Of a stretch of DNA of 64,000 bases, positions 29,734 through 38,678 are shown one piece after another (positions within the stretch are counted from its first letter, which is position 1; every line of letters starts with the position of its first letter). The translations under genes were made by a program, and so were the position numbers. A model generated the notes under the pieces. The model had not been told where the DNA came from. It saw nothing but the letters and a program-made list of their open reading frames with translations, and did no database searches. The stretch is from Legionella geestiana (GTDB lineage: Bacteria; Pseudomonadota; Gammaproteobacteria; Legionellales; Legionellaceae): contig NZ_CP038271.1 in assembly GCF_004571195.1 (NCBI RefSeq), positions 1,354,001 through 1,418,000 of the forward strand, written 5' to 3'.

Positions 29734-29785
29734 GCAATCCGGTGCGTTTAAGAAAACTGTAAAAAAGCTGCCTAATCAAGCTTAA
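29717..29785 (+). pseudogene. Truncated RelE/ParE-type toxin remnant
   Basis: An ATG inside the end of the antitoxin gene opens a frame reading MNLTIKQSGAFKKTVKKLPN, the typical first strand and basic helix of a RelE/ParE toxin, and stops after 22 codons. A complete toxin would be about 85-100 residues. The stop occurs where the sequence runs into the 3' end of the opposite-strand ornithine cyclodeaminase gene. The toxin was probably lost by deletion at the island edge. Confidence 0.7.
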
Positions 29786-30740
29786 ACACAGAGCCTGCAT
29801 GCCGTTTTAACGTATTCTGGTACACAACGTGTGCCACCGCCAAATCTTGAATGGCAAGACCAACTGATTTAAATACCGTACGTTTTTCTTGAATTGGCGG
29901 AGCTTTTTTTAGTAACCAGGAGCCCAGTTCGATAATTGACGCTTTTGTGATGTTTTGCTGTTTAACCGCCTCGATAATTTCACCGGCCTCATGCATCGCG
30001 GCTTCAAGCTGGTCAACAATCACCACGGCGTTCTTGAGCACTTCACCACTGATTTCCTGCATGAGGGGGGTATGTGAGCCAACCGCGTTGATATGCACAT
30101 GGGGTTTAAGGCCTTCCAAATGCACCAAAGGCTCTGTGCCTGCGGTCGCGGTGCAAATGATATCGGCCGCTTTTAAAGCCGGTGACAGCGCTTCGCACAC
30201 GTGAATGTTGCAGGTGTTTTCCATTTTTTTGGCAAATTTTTTCGCACTTTCCAGATGCCGTGACCAGACCATGACTTTTTGTATCTCACGCACAGCCGCT
30301 ACGGCTTCCAGTTGGGTGACTGCCTGTGCCCCGGCACCCACAATCGCTACCGTTGAGGGTTTATCGAGGGAGAAATATTTTGTTGCCAAACCAGAAACAG
30401 CGCCTGTACGCAGTGCGGTTAAATATCCCGCATCCATCAGTGTCAGCGGCTCGCCAGTTGCCGCGTCAAGCAGTAAAATCGTGCCATTAATAGACGGCTT
30501 GCCATGTTTCACATTATCAGGAAACACAGAAACCGTTTTTAAACCGAGGATGTTTTCTTTGGATAAATAAGCGGGCATTGTGAGTGCGAGGCCATTGTTC
30601 CCAACCGGTATGCCCGTTCGCATCGGCAGCGTGGCTTGATGTTCTGCCAGTTGCACAAACGCGCTTTCCATGGCGTCTATGGCCTCTGCCATGGTAATGT
30701 TTTGCTTTACTTCTGAAATCGATAATAATTTTAGCGCCAT
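29772..30740 (-). CDS. Ornithine cyclodeaminase / mu-crystallin family protein
   Basis: The 322-residue protein has the family's substrate-binding N-terminal part (GLKTVSVFPDNVKHGKPSIN) and the NAD-binding Rossmann motif VAIVGAGAQAVTQLEAV at about 130-146. LRTGAVSGLATKYF precedes the latter. The family includes ornithine cyclodeaminase, alanine dehydrogenase and ketimine reductases; sequence alone does not separate these. A small frame ends 3 bp before its start codon. Its own 3' end overlaps the toxin remnant. Confidence 0.88.
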   Translation of the reverse strand: MALKLLSISEVKQNITMAEAIDAMESAFVQLAEHQATLPMRTGIPVGNNGLALTMPAYLSKENILGLKTVSVFPDNVKHGKPSINGTILLLDAATGEPLTLMDAGYLTALRTGAVSGLATKYFSLDKPSTVAIVGAGAQAVTQLEAVAAVREIQKVMVWSRHLESAKKFAKKMENTCNIHVCEALSPALKAADIICTATAGTEPLVHLEGLKPHVHINAVGSHTPLMQEISGEVLKNAVVIVDQLEAAMHEAGEIIEAVKQQNITKASIIELGSWLLKKAPPIQEKRTVFKSVGLAIQDLAVAHVVYQNTLKRHAGSVFKLD

Positions 30741-30743
30741 GCC

Positions 30744-30887
30744 TCACCCCCCTGTTAACAGGTTTTGGCTCCATTCATCAAAGGCCAGGTCCTGTGTGTG
30801 GGGGCGGGCCTCGGTCAGAGGAACCACCTCCGGGTGCGTGTACATGCAGGACGCAGCGATTGCCACTATTTTTTTACCATTCAACAT
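30744..30887 (-). CDS. Possible small gene or remnant upstream of ornithine cyclodeaminase
   Basis: A 47-residue frame begins MLNGKKIVAIAASCMYTHPE and ends in FDEWSQNLLTGG; its TGA is separated from the next ATG by three bases, as in a tightly coupled operon. The start region has no strong ribosome-binding site. It could be a short leader protein, or the surviving C-terminal end of a larger enzyme once co-transcribed with the cyclodeaminase gene. I do not recognise it. Confidence 0.4.
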   Translation of the reverse strand: MLNGKKIVAIAASCMYTHPEVVPLTEARPHTQDLAFDEWSQNLLTGG

Positions 30888-30901
30888 TGTGTGAGTCTAA
30901 A

Positions 30902-31396
30902 ATGCATTCAAACTTTAGCATTAAATTTGCAACCGTGCGTGAGGTTCCTTTAATTTTAGAGTTCATAAAAGAACTTGCTGAGTATGAACAATTGCTGCAT
31001 GAGGTGGTGGCAACAGAAGCACTTCTCGAGGAAACGCTCTTTGGTCCTCGTGCACATGCTGAAGTGATTATCGGTTATCTGGACGATAAACCGGTGAGTT
31101 TTGCGCTTTTTTTCCATAATTTCTCTACGTTTTTGGGCAGGCCCGGCATTTATCTTGAAGATCTCTACGTCAAGCCCGAGGCGCGCGGACACGGGATTGG
31201 GAAAAGCATGCTTGTGTATCTTGCGCATTTGGCTAAAGAGAGAAAATGCGGTCGGCTGGAGTGGTGGGTATTGAACTGGAATGAGCCTGCCATTCGTTTT
31301 TATAAAAGTTTAGGCGCAAGAGCCATGGATGAATGGACGGTTTATCGATTAACGGGTGAATCACTGGACAGCATGGCCGGTGTCATTGAAAATTGA
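30902..31396 (+). CDS. GNAT-family N-acetyltransferase, diamine acetyltransferase-like
   Basis: The 164-residue protein has the GNAT acetyl-CoA loop RGHGIGK at about 98-104 after IYLEDLYVKPEA, and the C-terminal LEWWVLNWNEPAIRFYKSLG with the family's Asn and Tyr. These features match the spermidine/spermine-type (SSAT-like) branch. The start at 30902 is used because the upstream extension is unlike the family; a weak ribosome-binding site is present. The substrate may be a polyamine or amino acid; the neighbour acting on ornithine-like compounds makes this reasonable but unproven. Confidence 0.82.
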   Translation: MHSNFSIKFATVREVPLILEFIKELAEYEQLLHEVVATEALLEETLFGPRAHAEVIIGYLDDKPVSFALFFHNFSTFLGRPGIYLEDLYVKPEARGHGIGKSMLVYLAHLAKERKCGRLEWWVLNWNEPAIRFYKSLGARAMDEWTVYRLTGESLDSMAGVIEN

Positions 31397-31446
31397 CGTG
31401 GTTTGCAGCCGTGTCACCAATTGTCAACCGACCCTAAGGAGTATCC

Positions 31447-32577
31447 ATGGCGGCAAGTGCCAGTACCTGTTTTTCTGATGAGCCTGTGGACATACTCGCG
31501 CCAGAGGCGTCAAACCTGTTGACGGCTGTCGTTCGGGGAGATGCGAAGGCTGCAACGGCATGCTTTATTGCAAGTCCCGCTCTGCTTTTTGTGCAATCCT
31601 CAGCCGAAGAATTTGCAAGAGGCCTTGAGGCTTCCCGGGGCAGAATGATTCACGCCACTCCCCTCGGTGCCATGCTGGGGGCGGGTGACCTCTGGATGTT
31701 TGAAGAGGCCATGGAGGTGCTTTATCAGACAAAGAATGACGCGCTGTTGCTGCAGGCACTTCTTACGATTGAAAAGCAGTTTCCGCAGGGATTTGAATAC
31801 CCTCCATCAGTCTTCGATTTTGAGACGCTCGCCTGCACGCTGACAGCAGACACTCAACTTGCTGAAACCGGCAAAATCGGCGAGGCCACGCAGGTATTGC
31901 TTTCCGATTTTAACGCCCGGTTTACCCCCACGGACGTGTACGAGGGGTATCATTTTAATCTTAATGAGCTGAAAGCTGCCTGCGACATCTACAGCGATTA
32001 CTGGGACAGGTGGCACGAGCATCAGCGCCGCGTGTACTGGATTCAGGTGATTGGAGCTATAAGCCGCCTCGTAAGTGCCGTTGATGCCCAGATATTAAGC
32101 GGCGGCATACGTAAAGTGGTTGAAGAGGGCAAGGCGCCCTGCAGAAGTTTTGCGCTGACAATAAGCCCGTCTGTCGATGCAAACGGCGTATATTTTCCCC
32201 TTGATACCGAACTCGATTGCCGTATGGGAGAGCATTTTGCCATTACCAGTTATTTCAGTGGCTGGGGCTTTCGTATCACCGATGCGCCCCCCTCCCGGGT
32301 CGCGTGGACCCCGGGGGCGTTATTAAAACCGTTAATGCAGGCGAGGGCGCTTAAAATAGCCGAGCATTACGACAGGCTGCGGGCGGCGATACCCGAAGAA
32401 GTGCTGGTTACCCAACGTCTCTCCAGGCCCGCGCGTCCTTCCGGTGTTTCAGGCTTAAGCCTTTTCACTAAAGTGCCTTCTCCTTTACCGGGTCAAGGCC
32501 ACGCGAGACAATCGGTATCGCTGGACGCACATGGGGAAATGGAGCTGGCGGCAGGGCATTCAGTATTGGGCCTTTGA
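31447..32577 (+). CDS. Uncharacterised protein with an ankyrin-like N-terminus, effector-like
   Basis: Residues about 18-95 (ASNLLTAVVRGDAKAATACF, then PLGAMLGAGDLWMFEEAMEV) resemble degenerate ankyrin-type helical pairs. The rest has no recognised domain; a Trp/Tyr-rich stretch (DYWDRWHEHQRRVYWIQVIG) lies around 178-197. There is no signal peptide or membrane segment. The last 50 residues are Pro/Ser-rich. A GGAG ribosome-binding site precedes the ATG. Its 3' end overlaps the convergent next gene by 85 bp. The effector role is inferred from architecture. Confidence 0.7.
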   Translation: MAASASTCFSDEPVDILAPEASNLLTAVVRGDAKAATACFIASPALLFVQSSAEEFARGLEASRGRMIHATPLGAMLGAGDLWMFEEAMEVLYQTKNDALLLQALLTIEKQFPQGFEYPPSVFDFETLACTLTADTQLAETGKIGEATQVLLSDFNARFTPTDVYEGYHFNLNELKAACDIYSDYWDRWHEHQRRVYWIQVIGAISRLVSAVDAQILSGGIRKVVEEGKAPCRSFALTISPSVDANGVYFPLDTELDCRMGEHFAITSYFSGWGFRITDAPPSRVAWTPGALLKPLMQARALKIAEHYDRLRAAIPEEVLVTQRLSRPARPSGVSGLSLFTKVPSPLPGQGHARQSVSLDAHGEMELAAGHSVLGL

Positions 32578-33032
32578 CCCGCGCCCCAGAATGAAAAGCT
32601 GCCAGTTGCTGCGTGGGGAGCTGTTGTTGCAGCCGGCGTGATGGGCGTCAGTGTTTCTGAATCAGGAAGCAGAGCGTTAAAATCCACCAGCTTATCCGGT
32701 TGATTCGTGTGAATTCTGTACTCAAAAGGCGATTTTTCGCTGCTGGCCGCGGCGGGATAGGTCGCTGGGATTCTGGAGCGCATGACTGTGGCATGATGTT
32801 CCTCATAACAGGCATAGGCTGCCTCAGAAGGAAAGCAAATGTCTGTGACGAAGACGCTTCCCGCGGTGTTACACCGTGGAATAACGGCACTGATGAGCGG
32901 CTCTCCAGACTGATCGCGCAATCCCATTAATTCAGTGGCATGTTCCAACAAAAAGTCAGCATACGGAGGGGAAATCTCACTGGGGTGGATTCCGTCTTTC
33001 AGTTGCATGCGGATTCTTCGGATAACGGTCAT
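32493..33032 (-). CDS. Small uncharacterised protein, convergent overlap
   Basis: A 179-residue protein with a compact N-terminal half (about 1-85) and a Thr/Ala/Pro-rich tail. Cysteines at about 54, 66, 79 and 157 do not form an obvious metal site. The tail contains GSFSFWGAGQRP, similar in type to the GGSFSFAMPGGR terminus of the 981-residue protein at 42486. A GGAG ribosome-binding site lies before the ATG. The last 28 codons are antisense to the end of the neighbouring gene. Confidence 0.6.
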   Translation of the reverse strand: MTVIRRIRMQLKDGIHPSEISPPYADFLLEHATELMGLRDQSGEPLISAVIPRCNTAGSVFVTDICFPSEAAYACYEEHHATVMRSRIPATYPAAASSEKSPFEYRIHTNQPDKLVDFNALLPDSETLTPITPAATTAPHAATGSFSFWGAGQRPNTECPAASSISPCASSDTDCLAWP

Positions 33033-33154
33033 TGCAGTACTCCTTCACGTAAAGGCATAAGCCAGAAAAAACTCAGCGCATTCTCCGTTATTGCCAGAGT
33101 AAGTCAATCAAAATATTAAAGGAATGCTGGATGAGTGGCCATGGTCAGAGCCCG

Positions 33155-35014
33155 TCATTCCGCCCACTGACATACGGTGAAATGCCTCTGCCATTGCCAG
33201 ATGTGGTGTGCCTCTACTGTAAATGTAGAAACAAAAGACTCCCGTTGAAGTGTCTGTCCCGCGCTTAAAGCCGCAAAATCGTCTGTGGATTCAACGAGTG
33301 GGGAGAGCAGGAAGCCTGCTTCTGCCATGCTGGCATTTATCCGGTAGCGCTTCAAAGTGTTGTCTGAGCGCGTCAGACTAATATGAAGAGGAGAGGCATG
33401 GTAGAGCGTGGTGATGAGACGACCGGTGAGAGAAGGCTTGATTTGCAGTGTCGCAAAAGTCCGTTCATTTTTCGCGACGCTAACGGCCTCACCCAGTTTA
33501 AAGCGTTTGCAATCGCGCTCTGGCGCCGGCAGATTCAATGGCGCTTCCCGTTTTTTTTCGAGCCACAAAAAACCCTGAACAACTCCTTTTGACTGGTACA
33601 AAGACAACAGCGCCGGCCAGCTTGCGCCGTCTTCGAGTGCAGGCAGTCGATTATCAACAGGTGCCAGACGAAAAAGAATATTATCGGGGGCGTGCTCGCC
33701 CAGCAAATGGGCACGGTTCATCCCGGCAAGCGTTTTGTCAAAAACGGAATAACTTTGAAACACCGGACGTGGCGACCAGTTGAGGTTTGCCGCGAGCAGC
33801 GTGGTTTGATCGAAAGAATAGATATCAACGCGGCCCGGCAGTTGCGGCAGCGGGGTGCGACTGTTCCAGTACATCCTCGTGAGCGCATGATTTTCACGGA
33901 GCCATTCAGGATGGGTCAGGCGCATATGAATGCCATGCTGGAAGGTGCGCCAGGTGATGAGGCTGTTGCGCAGGAGATCGGGTGCGGTAGCGTTCGCTGT
34001 GATGGTGAAAAAAGTGATGGCAGCAGGCACAAGAGCTGGAAGCACATCTCGCAGGCGCACAAAAGCGGGCAGCAAAAGTGTAACCAGCAGCGGTGCCAGA
34101 GCCGCAGTGAAGGCATGTCCGCCATGGCGCGTAAAAGCGGCTTTAAAACACACAAAAAGGTAAAGAAAGCACAGTGTTACCACCCATCGGCGCGTCCTCG
34201 ATGTCATCTCCCGAGACTTTAGCAGAACCCACAAGATACCGGTGACACTGCTGAGATACAGCAGAATGTCAGACAATGGTCCACCCAGTGCCATCGGCTC
34301 ACTGAAGGCCAGTGCCATGTGTATGGAGGTAGAGAGGTAGTCAAAAAGCGCGCCGACAGGCTGTCCTGCCAGCATCCAAAAGACACTCATGGTAAGCAGC
34401 GGCGACAAAAGTGTTCCTGCCTCGCGGCGTTTTATCAGCAGGCAGGCAGAAAGGCCGAGCACCGCCATGCCAAAAAGGAGAAACGTGCCCTTCACCAGTG
34501 CCAGCAGGCCAATGGGCGCCAGCAGACCCGCCGCACTGACCGCTCGTGTTGTTTTCAAAAGACCAAGCCCTGCAATCAGGGGAATGGCAAGGAACAGGGC
34601 ATCCCGCGAGCAGGCAATTCCTGGCAGCAGCAGGAACCAGACAGCGAGAGGCTGCCATCCACGCCCCCGCATGAGCAGATAAAGCCCGCCAGCGGTTGAA
34701 AGTGCGAGCAAAAGCCCGGCGAATAGTGTGAGTGCATCAGTCGCAGGATGAAAAACTTTGGTATACACCGGCGCGTAAGGCCCAAGCGTAAAAACAATGT
34801 CGCGTCCAAACACCAGTCCGCGGCCAACGGCCTCTGAGAGCGCATATGCCCAGGCGCCATCAAGGCTTATTGAGGGCATTTTCGGTGAAAGCGGGAGGAT
34901 GACGGCCATCAGCGCGAAAGCAAGCCCGACACGAAAGCTCATGGTCAGAAAAGAAGAGACGGGTGTTTTTGGTATATGCATGCGCGTTTGTCGCCGAGGC
35001 CCGCGTTCAGTCAT
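33155..35014 (-). CDS. Large polytopic membrane protein, possibly GT-C-like
   Basis: The 619-residue protein has about ten hydrophobic segments within residues 25-350, then a soluble C-terminal part of about 260 residues. After the first helix an acidic loop reads ISLDGAWAYALSEAVGRG and FGRDIVFTLGPY, reminiscent of GT-C transferases but without a clear acidic pair plus NPP motif. The gene is not in an obvious glycan cluster. A surface-polysaccharide or lipid-modifying function is possible; otherwise unknown. It is divergent from the gene at 35115. Confidence 0.65.
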   Translation of the reverse strand: MTERGPRRQTRMHIPKTPVSSFLTMSFRVGLAFALMAVILPLSPKMPSISLDGAWAYALSEAVGRGLVFGRDIVFTLGPYAPVYTKVFHPATDALTLFAGLLLALSTAGGLYLLMRGRGWQPLAVWFLLLPGIACSRDALFLAIPLIAGLGLLKTTRAVSAAGLLAPIGLLALVKGTFLLFGMAVLGLSACLLIKRREAGTLLSPLLTMSVFWMLAGQPVGALFDYLSTSIHMALAFSEPMALGGPLSDILLYLSSVTGILWVLLKSREMTSRTRRWVVTLCFLYLFVCFKAAFTRHGGHAFTAALAPLLVTLLLPAFVRLRDVLPALVPAAITFFTITANATAPDLLRNSLITWRTFQHGIHMRLTHPEWLRENHALTRMYWNSRTPLPQLPGRVDIYSFDQTTLLAANLNWSPRPVFQSYSVFDKTLAGMNRAHLLGEHAPDNILFRLAPVDNRLPALEDGASWPALLSLYQSKGVVQGFLWLEKKREAPLNLPAPERDCKRFKLGEAVSVAKNERTFATLQIKPSLTGRLITTLYHASPLHISLTRSDNTLKRYRINASMAEAGFLLSPLVESTDDFAALSAGQTLQRESFVSTFTVEAHHIWQWQRHFTVCQWAE

Positions 35015-35114
35015 TGCGCGAGACGCGCAAACCCGTTGCCATTCTGCCGCAATCTCCCTACCATGTCACCCTCGCTTTTGGGTAACACAGTTTTTTGTCA
35101 GTAATGAGGTCGTG

Positions 35115-36110
35115 ATGTGGATTCAGCTGAATATCCTCGGTGATGGTTCAAGCGCGCGCATTTATGCGCGGGCAAAACCGCGGGAGGCCGGGTATCAAAC
35201 GGGTTTCGATGAATGGCGCGGCGTCTATATCTGGCATACGGATGAAGACCCTGCGATGCAAAAATTACGGAAACATCAGGTCAATAATCGTGAAAATGAC
35301 CTTTTTGTAAACTTTAAAAGCCGGGTGCCGTTTGCAGATTTTTGCAAGAAATTTGCGCAATCCTCCTTCAACGACCCGGGTAGATACCAGCTCTTTTGGC
35401 ATAACTGCACGCACTCGGCATTGTTTGCCCTGCGTCTGGCAGAGATTCCTCTTAAAATGCCGCTCTTTTTGGGCGGAAAACTGGCGCGACAGTCGTGGCT
35501 GCCGGTTCCTTTTTTGCTGACACCGATGGCCCTTTATCGAGTAGCTGAGGCGTATAAAATCCGATGCATTGAAGTGCTGCCGCCGAGGCGTCATCCGCTG
35601 GCTCGCGCTGAACGCGCCTTTAGAAAGCGCCAGAATTTTTTTCCCGAGGCGCGGCAAGAAGTGCTGAAACCGGTTTTAGAGGCGACGCAAAACTGCCTGA
35701 AACGCTATCCGCAACAGCCTGAATTTTATCTGAAGGCACTTGAGCGCAGTCTTGACGTGGCTGCATGCCCGAAAAAATTGCCGCACTATCGCCTGTTCGC
35801 CGACCGTTATCGGTTTCGTGACGCGTCATGGCGCGATACTGAGGTCTATCTTCTGATACACGTGACCGAGCTTTATTTTCTGACCATGATGACGCTGACG
35901 GTGGCAGGCATGATGAGCATGAGTCTTATTTTTATTCTCACCTTGAGCGCCGGCTCTTTCATGGCCTTACGGCTTGGAGTGGACGCGCCCTCAGATAAAC
36001 AGAAGCGCCCGCTCCTGCCCGCTCCGCTTTCAAAGGCGATGGTGCGGCTTGCCGATACGCTGGAACAGGAAGAGGACGCGCCATTGCAGACGGAGAACAC
36101 TTTACAGTAA
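35115..36110 (+). CDS. Membrane protein with an H...NC motif, permuted papain-like candidate
   Basis: The ATG at 35115 follows GAGGT and gives 331 residues; a longer in-frame extension upstream overlaps the divergent gene and is unlikely. The N-terminal 110 residues contain VYIWHTDED (His at about 40) and, further on, YQLFWHNCTHSALFALRLAE (His-Asn-Cys at about 94-96). This order, His before NC(T/x)H, is that of permuted NlpC/P60-like, LRAT or PPPDE folds. Two membrane helices lie near 250-285. The C-tail is acidic (EQEEDAPLQTENTLQ). The enzymatic assignment is tentative. Confidence 0.65.
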   Translation: MWIQLNILGDGSSARIYARAKPREAGYQTGFDEWRGVYIWHTDEDPAMQKLRKHQVNNRENDLFVNFKSRVPFADFCKKFAQSSFNDPGRYQLFWHNCTHSALFALRLAEIPLKMPLFLGGKLARQSWLPVPFLLTPMALYRVAEAYKIRCIEVLPPRRHPLARAERAFRKRQNFFPEARQEVLKPVLEATQNCLKRYPQQPEFYLKALERSLDVAACPKKLPHYRLFADRYRFRDASWRDTEVYLLIHVTELYFLTMMTLTVAGMMSMSLIFILTLSAGSFMALRLGVDAPSDKQKRPLLPAPLSKAMVRLADTLEQEEDAPLQTENTLQ

Positions 36111-36137
36111 CGCCGTGAATTTTTCACTTATTCATGA

Positions 36138-36178
36138 TTTGCGCACAAGGTTATCCACAGGATGCACTTGTGCGCAAA
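36138..36178. promoter_or_regulatory. 12-bp inverted repeat with a perfect DnaA box in its loop, upstream of parC
   Basis: TTTGCGCACAAG (36138-36149) is perfectly complementary to CTTGTGCGCAAA (36167-36178). The 17-base spacer contains TTATCCACA (36151-36159), the consensus DnaA box. The stretch is followed by A residues rather than T, so it is not a terminator on the plus strand. It may be a regulatory site for parC or a DnaA-binding or titration site. The rest of the 36111-36356 gap is AT-rich with no gene seen. Confidence 0.55.
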
Positions 36179-36356
36179 AAATAAAACTCAAATTAATCAA
36201 TTACTTAAAAATGTTGCTTTGAATTATTAAACGTTGCTCAAAAAATTATTCACATTTCTTTAAATCGTTGTTTCTGCATTTAAAACGCCCATCACTTGAC
36301 CAATTCGGCCATTGCAGGCAGCATAGGGGGTTATCCGCCGCAACAGGTTTTACAGC

Positions 36357-38588
36357 ATGACAGAGTCCATCGAACGCCGCCCGCTGACAGAATTCACCGA
36401 GAAAGCCTATCTTGATTATTCCATGTACGTCATTCTCGACCGTGCCCTGCCGCATCTTGCGGATGGCCTGAAGCCTGTGCAGCGGCGGATTGTGTATGCG
36501 ATGTCGGAGCTTGGTCTTAAGGCTGGCGCCAAATATAAGAAGTCTGCGCGCACGGTGGGGGATGTACTCGGTAAATTTCATCCGCACGGTGATTCCGCCT
36601 GTTATGAGGCGATGGTGCTGATGGCGCAGCCTTTTTCCTGCCGTTACCCTTTTGTCGACGGCCAGGGCAACTGGGGGTCAACAGACGACCCTAAGTCCTT
36701 TGCTGCAATGCGCTACACAGAAGCGCGTCTGTCGCCTTATGCGGATGTGCTGCTCTCGGAGTTGAGTCAGGGCACCACTGACTGGACCGATAATTTTGAC
36801 GGCACGCTCAAAGAGCCGAGGCTCCTGCCGGCGCGCCTGCCTAATGTGCTCTTAAATGGCGCCACCGGAATTGCCGTTGGCATGTCATCGGATTTGTTGC
36901 CGCATAATCTTAAGGAAGTGGCGGCGGCCTGTCAGCTGTTGCTTGATAATCCCGAGGCTTCACTTGATGCGGTACTCGCCTGCATTAAGGGGCCAGATTT
37001 TCCCACGGAATGTGAAATTGTCACCCCAGAGAGTGCTTTGCGTGCGCTTTATGCGAGTGGTAACGGTTCTGTACGCGCGCGCGCCGTGTACCGTGTTGAG
37101 AAACACGCCATTGTGATTACCGCCCTCCCGTGGCAGGTGTCGGGGGCGAAAATCATTGAGCAGGTAGCGGCACAGATGCAGCAGAAAAAGCTGCCAATGA
37201 TTGAAGACGTACGCGACGAATCCGACCACGAAAACCCAACGCGCCTCGTGCTTGTGCCGCGTTCGAATCGGGTGGATGTCGAGGGGGTGATGTCGCATCT
37301 CTTTGCAACGACCGATCTTGAGCGCAGCTACCGCGTTAATTTTAACCTCATCGGGCTTGACGGCAAGCCGCGGGTGCGTGATTTGCTGAGCCTTTTACAG
37401 GAGTGGCTCGTGTTCCGGCTGCAGACGGTTCATCGTCGTCTCGCGTTTCGTCTTGAGAAGGTGCTTGACAGGCTGCATGTGCTGGAAGGACTTTTAATTG
37501 CGTTTTTAAACCTTGATGAAGTGATTGCCATTATTCGCGATGCGGATAATCCCAAAGATGCCTTAATGGAGCGTTTTGGGTTAAGCGTGCGACAGGCTGA
37601 GTCCATTCTTGAAATTAAACTGCGCCAGCTCGCGCGCCTTGAAGAAATCCGCCTGCGAGCGGAAGCCGATGCGCTGAAACAGGAGCGAGAGGCGCTGGAA
37701 AAACTGCTTAATGATGAACGCGCACTGCGCGCACTGGTTCGCGATGAAATTGCTGCCGATGCCCTGCAGTATGGGGATGCACGCCGCTCACCGCTGGTTA
37801 AGCGTGTTGAAGCCCAGGCGCTTCGCGAAGAAGACCTGCTGCCCAACGAGCCGATTACGGTCGTGCTCTCGCAAAAAGGCTGGGTACGTGCGGCCAAAGG
37901 GCATGAGGTGGATGGTGAGACGCTGAGCTACAAGGCGGGAGATGCGTTTCGAGCGCAGACGCGGGCGCGCACCAGTCAGCAGGTAGTGTTTTTTGACGGT
38001 GAGGGGAAGGTCTATTCGCTGCCGGGCCACGCCCTGCCCTCGGCGCGTGGTCAGGGCGAGCCTTTAACCGGCAAACTCAATCCGCAGGAAGGGGTGGCGT
38101 TTGAGGCATTGATTGCCGCGGACCCCGAGACGCGTGTACTGCTTGGCAGTGATGCGGGTTATGGTTTTGTGACGACACTTGCCGAGCTTTATGTGAAAAA
38201 CCGAAACGGTAAGGCTTGTGTACGGCTGCCAGAAGGCAGTCGGCTTCTGCCGCCGCGCCTTATTGCGGGGGAAACGCGCATGGCCTGCGTGACCTCCACC
38301 GGCCGTCTGCTGGTGTTTGCTCTTGATGAACTGCCGGTGCTGGCGCGCGGCAAGGGCAATAAGTGCATTCAGATTGCCGGCACCAAAGCCGCCAGTCGAG
38401 AGGAAGTCGTGGTGGACTGGCAGGTGCTTCACGAAACAGATGCGCTCTGTGTGCACGCCGGAAAGCGCCATTTTACGCTAAAGCCCGCGGATTTGGCGCA
38501 TTATACCGGTGAGCGCGGCCGCCGTGGCAACCGCCTGCCGCGTGGTCTGCAAAACCCAACGGCACTTGTGAGAGATAGTCAGGCATAA
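36357..38588 (+). CDS. parC: DNA topoisomerase IV subunit A (ParC)
   Basis: ParC with ParE decatenates daughter chromosomes. The 743-residue protein aligns without gaps to the E. coli numbering at the N-terminus: catalytic Tyr120 in [11 protein letters not shown], and the quinolone-target residues Ser80 and Glu84 in [12 protein letters not shown], both in the susceptible form. The shorter C-terminal domain distinguishes ParC from GyrA; no GyrA-box (QRRGGKG) is visible. parE is not adjacent. Confidence 0.97.
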   Translation: MTESIERRPLTEFTEKAYLDYSMYVILDRALPHLADGLKPVQRRIVYAMSELGLKAGAKYKKSARTVGDVLGKFHPHGDSACYEAMVLMAQPFSCRYPFVDGQGNWGSTDDPKSFAAMRYTEARLSPYADVLLSELSQGTTDWTDNFDGTLKEPRLLPARLPNVLLNGATGIAVGMSSDLLPHNLKEVAAACQLLLDNPEASLDAVLACIKGPDFPTECEIVTPESALRALYASGNGSVRARAVYRVEKHAIVITALPWQVSGAKIIEQVAAQMQQKKLPMIEDVRDESDHENPTRLVLVPRSNRVDVEGVMSHLFATTDLERSYRVNFNLIGLDGKPRVRDLLSLLQEWLVFRLQTVHRRLAFRLEKVLDRLHVLEGLLIAFLNLDEVIAIIRDADNPKDALMERFGLSVRQAESILEIKLRQLARLEEIRLRAEADALKQEREALEKLLNDERALRALVRDEIAADALQYGDARRSPLVKRVEAQALREEDLLPNEPITVVLSQKGWVRAAKGHEVDGETLSYKAGDAFRAQTRARTSQQVVFFDGEGKVYSLPGHALPSARGQGEPLTGKLNPQEGVAFEALIAADPETRVLLGSDAGYGFVTTLAELYVKNRNGKACVRLPEGSRLLPPRLIAGETRMACVTSTGRLLVFALDELPVLARGKGNKCIQIAGTKAASREEVVVDWQVLHETDALCVHAGKRHFTLKPADLAHYTGERGRRGNRLPRGLQNPTALVRDSQA

Positions 38589-38678
38589 GTATTCATAACT
38601 CGATCAGGGCGCCTAAAAAAAGATTGATAACTGGTCATTTTTAGTGCATGATTGGACCCTTTTAAAAAAGGGGGCGTT

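Noticed and set aside
34797..35114. N-terminal extension of the 35115-36110 protein
   Set aside because: The extension is antisense to the start of the divergent membrane-protein gene and spans its promoter region; a GAGGT ribosome-binding site supports the ATG at 35115.
36138..36178. Intrinsic terminator for the 35115-36110 gene
   Set aside because: The stem is followed by A residues on the plus strand and has no T-tract on the minus strand; the DnaA box in the loop is a better explanation.
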